From contig CACJJV010000012.1 in the NCBI GenBank assembly GCA_902593845.1, positions 1 through 35,725 on the forward strand: a DNA stretch of 35,725 nucleotides, written 5' to 3'. This stretch comes from an uncultured Pelagibacteraceae bacterium (lineage in GTDB: Bacteria; Pseudomonadota; Alphaproteobacteria; Pelagibacterales; Pelagibacteraceae). Position numbers and translations under genes: made by a program. Below are positions 34,872 through 35,725 of the stretch, in pieces (the first letter of the stretch is position 1; each line of letters starts with the position of its first letter). The notes under the pieces are model-generated. The model had not been told where the DNA came from, searched no databases, and saw only the letters and a program-made list of their open reading frames with translations.

Positions 34872-35528
34872 ATGAAAAAACTTTTAGGGATCGTGGTTCT
34901 GGGTTTGTTGTTATGTACGAATAGTTCAATGAGTGCAGAAAAATATAGTTTGTTTGGAGTTATAATAGGAGACGATGTTAATAAATATAATCCTAAATCG
35001 GGGATCATTGTGGAGCGTTTAATAATAGATCCACCAAAACCAAATAAAAATTTTGTCTTGTATTGGGCATCAATAAATAAAAAAACAAATGAAATTGTTG
35101 GTACAGGTGCTTATCATAAAGATTTTTATCCCTTAGGTATTGAAATTAGCTCAAGTGGAATAACAGACGAACAGTTAGATAAAGTTATGATTATCCAAAA
35201 AAAATGCAAAATGGATACTCAGGTATTTGTCGAATTGATTGTTGAAGGAGAACAATTTAAAAAATTTAATAACAATTATAATGAATACGATACATCTGTA
35301 ACAAGTTCAGTTTATATTTTTGAGGGTGATAAAATAGATTATGGAGAAAACGGAAATATTAAATTTTCTATTCAGGCAGACTGTTCCAGGCCAATTAAAC
35401 TCTATGAAAAAGATCCATTTGGTGTCAGACCAGATATTTATTTAATGGATCATAGAAATCTTAATCAAGTTATTAAAGATAATGAAGAATTTGACAAAGC
35501 TCAAACTGATAAATCAGGACTTCAATAG
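34872..35528 (+). CDS. Hypothetical secreted protein, sole gene of the 916-bp tRNA-Thr unit
   Basis: A 218-residue protein of no family I recognise. It has a clear signal peptide (MKKLLGIVVLGLLLCTNSSMSA), then a soluble mixed region with many Asp/Lys residues and two widely spaced cysteines (KKCKMDT and QADCSRPI). The C-terminus is charged (NEEFDKAQTDKSG). Start at the ATG 34872 is preferred to an upstream in-frame TTG (34830) because the signal peptide begins there. Likely periplasmic or exported. It is the only gene between the two tRNA-Thr fragments. Confidence 0.65.
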   Translation: MKKLLGIVVLGLLLCTNSSMSAEKYSLFGVIIGDDVNKYNPKSGIIVERLIIDPPKPNKNFVLYWASINKKTNEIVGTGAYHKDFYPLGIEISSSGITDEQLDKVMIIQKKCKMDTQVFVELIVEGEQFKKFNNNYNEYDTSVTSSVYIFEGDKIDYGENGNIKFSIQADCSRPIKLYEKDPFGVRPDIYLMDHRNLNQVIKDNEEFDKAQTDKSGLQ

Positions 35529-35552
35529 TTTATATACGACTACTTGATTGTA

Positions 35553-35585
35553 TCACACTCACGTCACACTAGCGTCACAATCAAT
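35553..35585. promoter_or_regulatory. Three TCACA-type direct repeats, 11-bp period
   Basis: TCACACTCACG (35553), TCACACTAGCG (35564) and TCACAATCAAT (35575) stand in tandem at exactly 11-bp steps, between the end of the secreted-protein gene and the second tRNA-Thr fragment. Together with the GCAACAAT pair at the other end of the unit, they resemble arm-type recombinase sites. Confidence 0.5.
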
Positions 35586-35644
35586 AATAAATTTAACAAA
35601 AAAATTAGAATAGTGAAAAAATTTAACGTTGATTTTATTAGATG

Positions 35645-35725
35645 ATGGTGCCCCCGCACGGATTCGAACCGCGGACCTATTGATTACAAATCAATTGCTA
35701 AAGTTTAAATAAACATTTGTTTGCA
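35645..35725. repeat. Second copy of direct repeat with tRNA-Thr 3' half, cut by window edge
   Basis: All 81 bases equal 34729-34809. The copy extends at least to the last base of the window, so its full length and what follows cannot be seen. Confidence 0.93.
35646..35698 (-). pseudogene. tRNA-Thr(TGT) 3'-half remnant, copy 2
   Basis: Same structure as the fragment at 34730-34782: anticodon arm, T-arm and acceptor 3' strand with CCA, lacking D-arm and 5' acceptor strand, and joined to the same AT-rich arm. The intact tRNA-Thr is expected further right, outside the window. Confidence 0.85.

Noticed and set aside
35553..35585. Tandem TCACA repeats as a tiny CRISPR or replication iteron array.
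   Set aside because: The units are 11 bp with no spacers, and no cas or rep gene is nearby; placement next to a tRNA fragment fits recombinase sites better.

Overview
The window looks like a chromosomal segment of a streamlined, very AT-rich marine alphaproteobacterium, most likely SAR11/Pelagibacterales. This is inferred from the strong A/T bias, gene spacers of a few bases or overlaps almost everywhere, frequent absence of a Shine-Dalgarno, and the family make-up (class II DAHP synthase, PurSQL-type FGAM synthase, BolA/CGFS glutaredoxin, glucosylglycerate genes, Anbu). No 16S rRNA gene is present, so the assignment is not proven.

Layout. (1) 1-6907, plus strand: 3' part of aroG (class II), then nadE-cysS-cimA-trmJ packed as one unit, then rpsD from its own near-consensus promoter. 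(2) 14136-6911, minus strand: one nine-gene operon sfsA-map-purB-purC-purS-purQ-purL-bolA-grxD. (3) 14157-15308, plus: a cinA-type MoCF domain gene and a gamma-glutamylcyclotransferase-like gene, starting 20 bp from sfsA. (4) 15314-17591: a circularly permuted ATP-grasp gene divergent from the proteasome-like peptidase anbu. (5) 21352-17593, minus: gpgP-gpgS-glucosylglycerate phosphorylase, a complete synthesis-and-recovery set for the nitrogen-free osmolyte glucosylglycerate. (6) 21387-28583: a surface-glycan cluster (two methyltransferases, a C-methyltransferase-like protein, a GMD-like dehydratase, GT2, cupin, DegT aminotransferase and a GT87-like membrane protein), visibly richer in A/T than the housekeeping genes. 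(7) 28584-35725: an accessory region built around tRNA genes.

The most interesting part is region 7. An intact tRNA-Leu(TAA) at 31164-31249 is preceded 2454 bp upstream by a copy of its promoter region plus 5' half, broken exactly at the end of the anticodon loop. The bracketed segment carries one large predicted outer-membrane protein (beta-propeller-like repeats plus autotransporter-like barrel). Further right, the 3' half of a tRNA-Thr(TGT) with a flanking arm occurs twice as an 81-bp perfect direct repeat, 916 bp apart; the unit carries a single secreted-protein gene and short direct repeats of 11-bp period near each end. Both patterns look like the footprints of site-specific recombination at tRNA anticodon arms, yet no integrase lies in the window. 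I interpret them as small non-autonomous tRNA-targeted cassettes carrying cell-surface or secreted cargo. NAD kinase follows tRNA-Leu by 5 nt, and a second copy of the propeller/barrel gene and a type IV pilin-like gene follow it.
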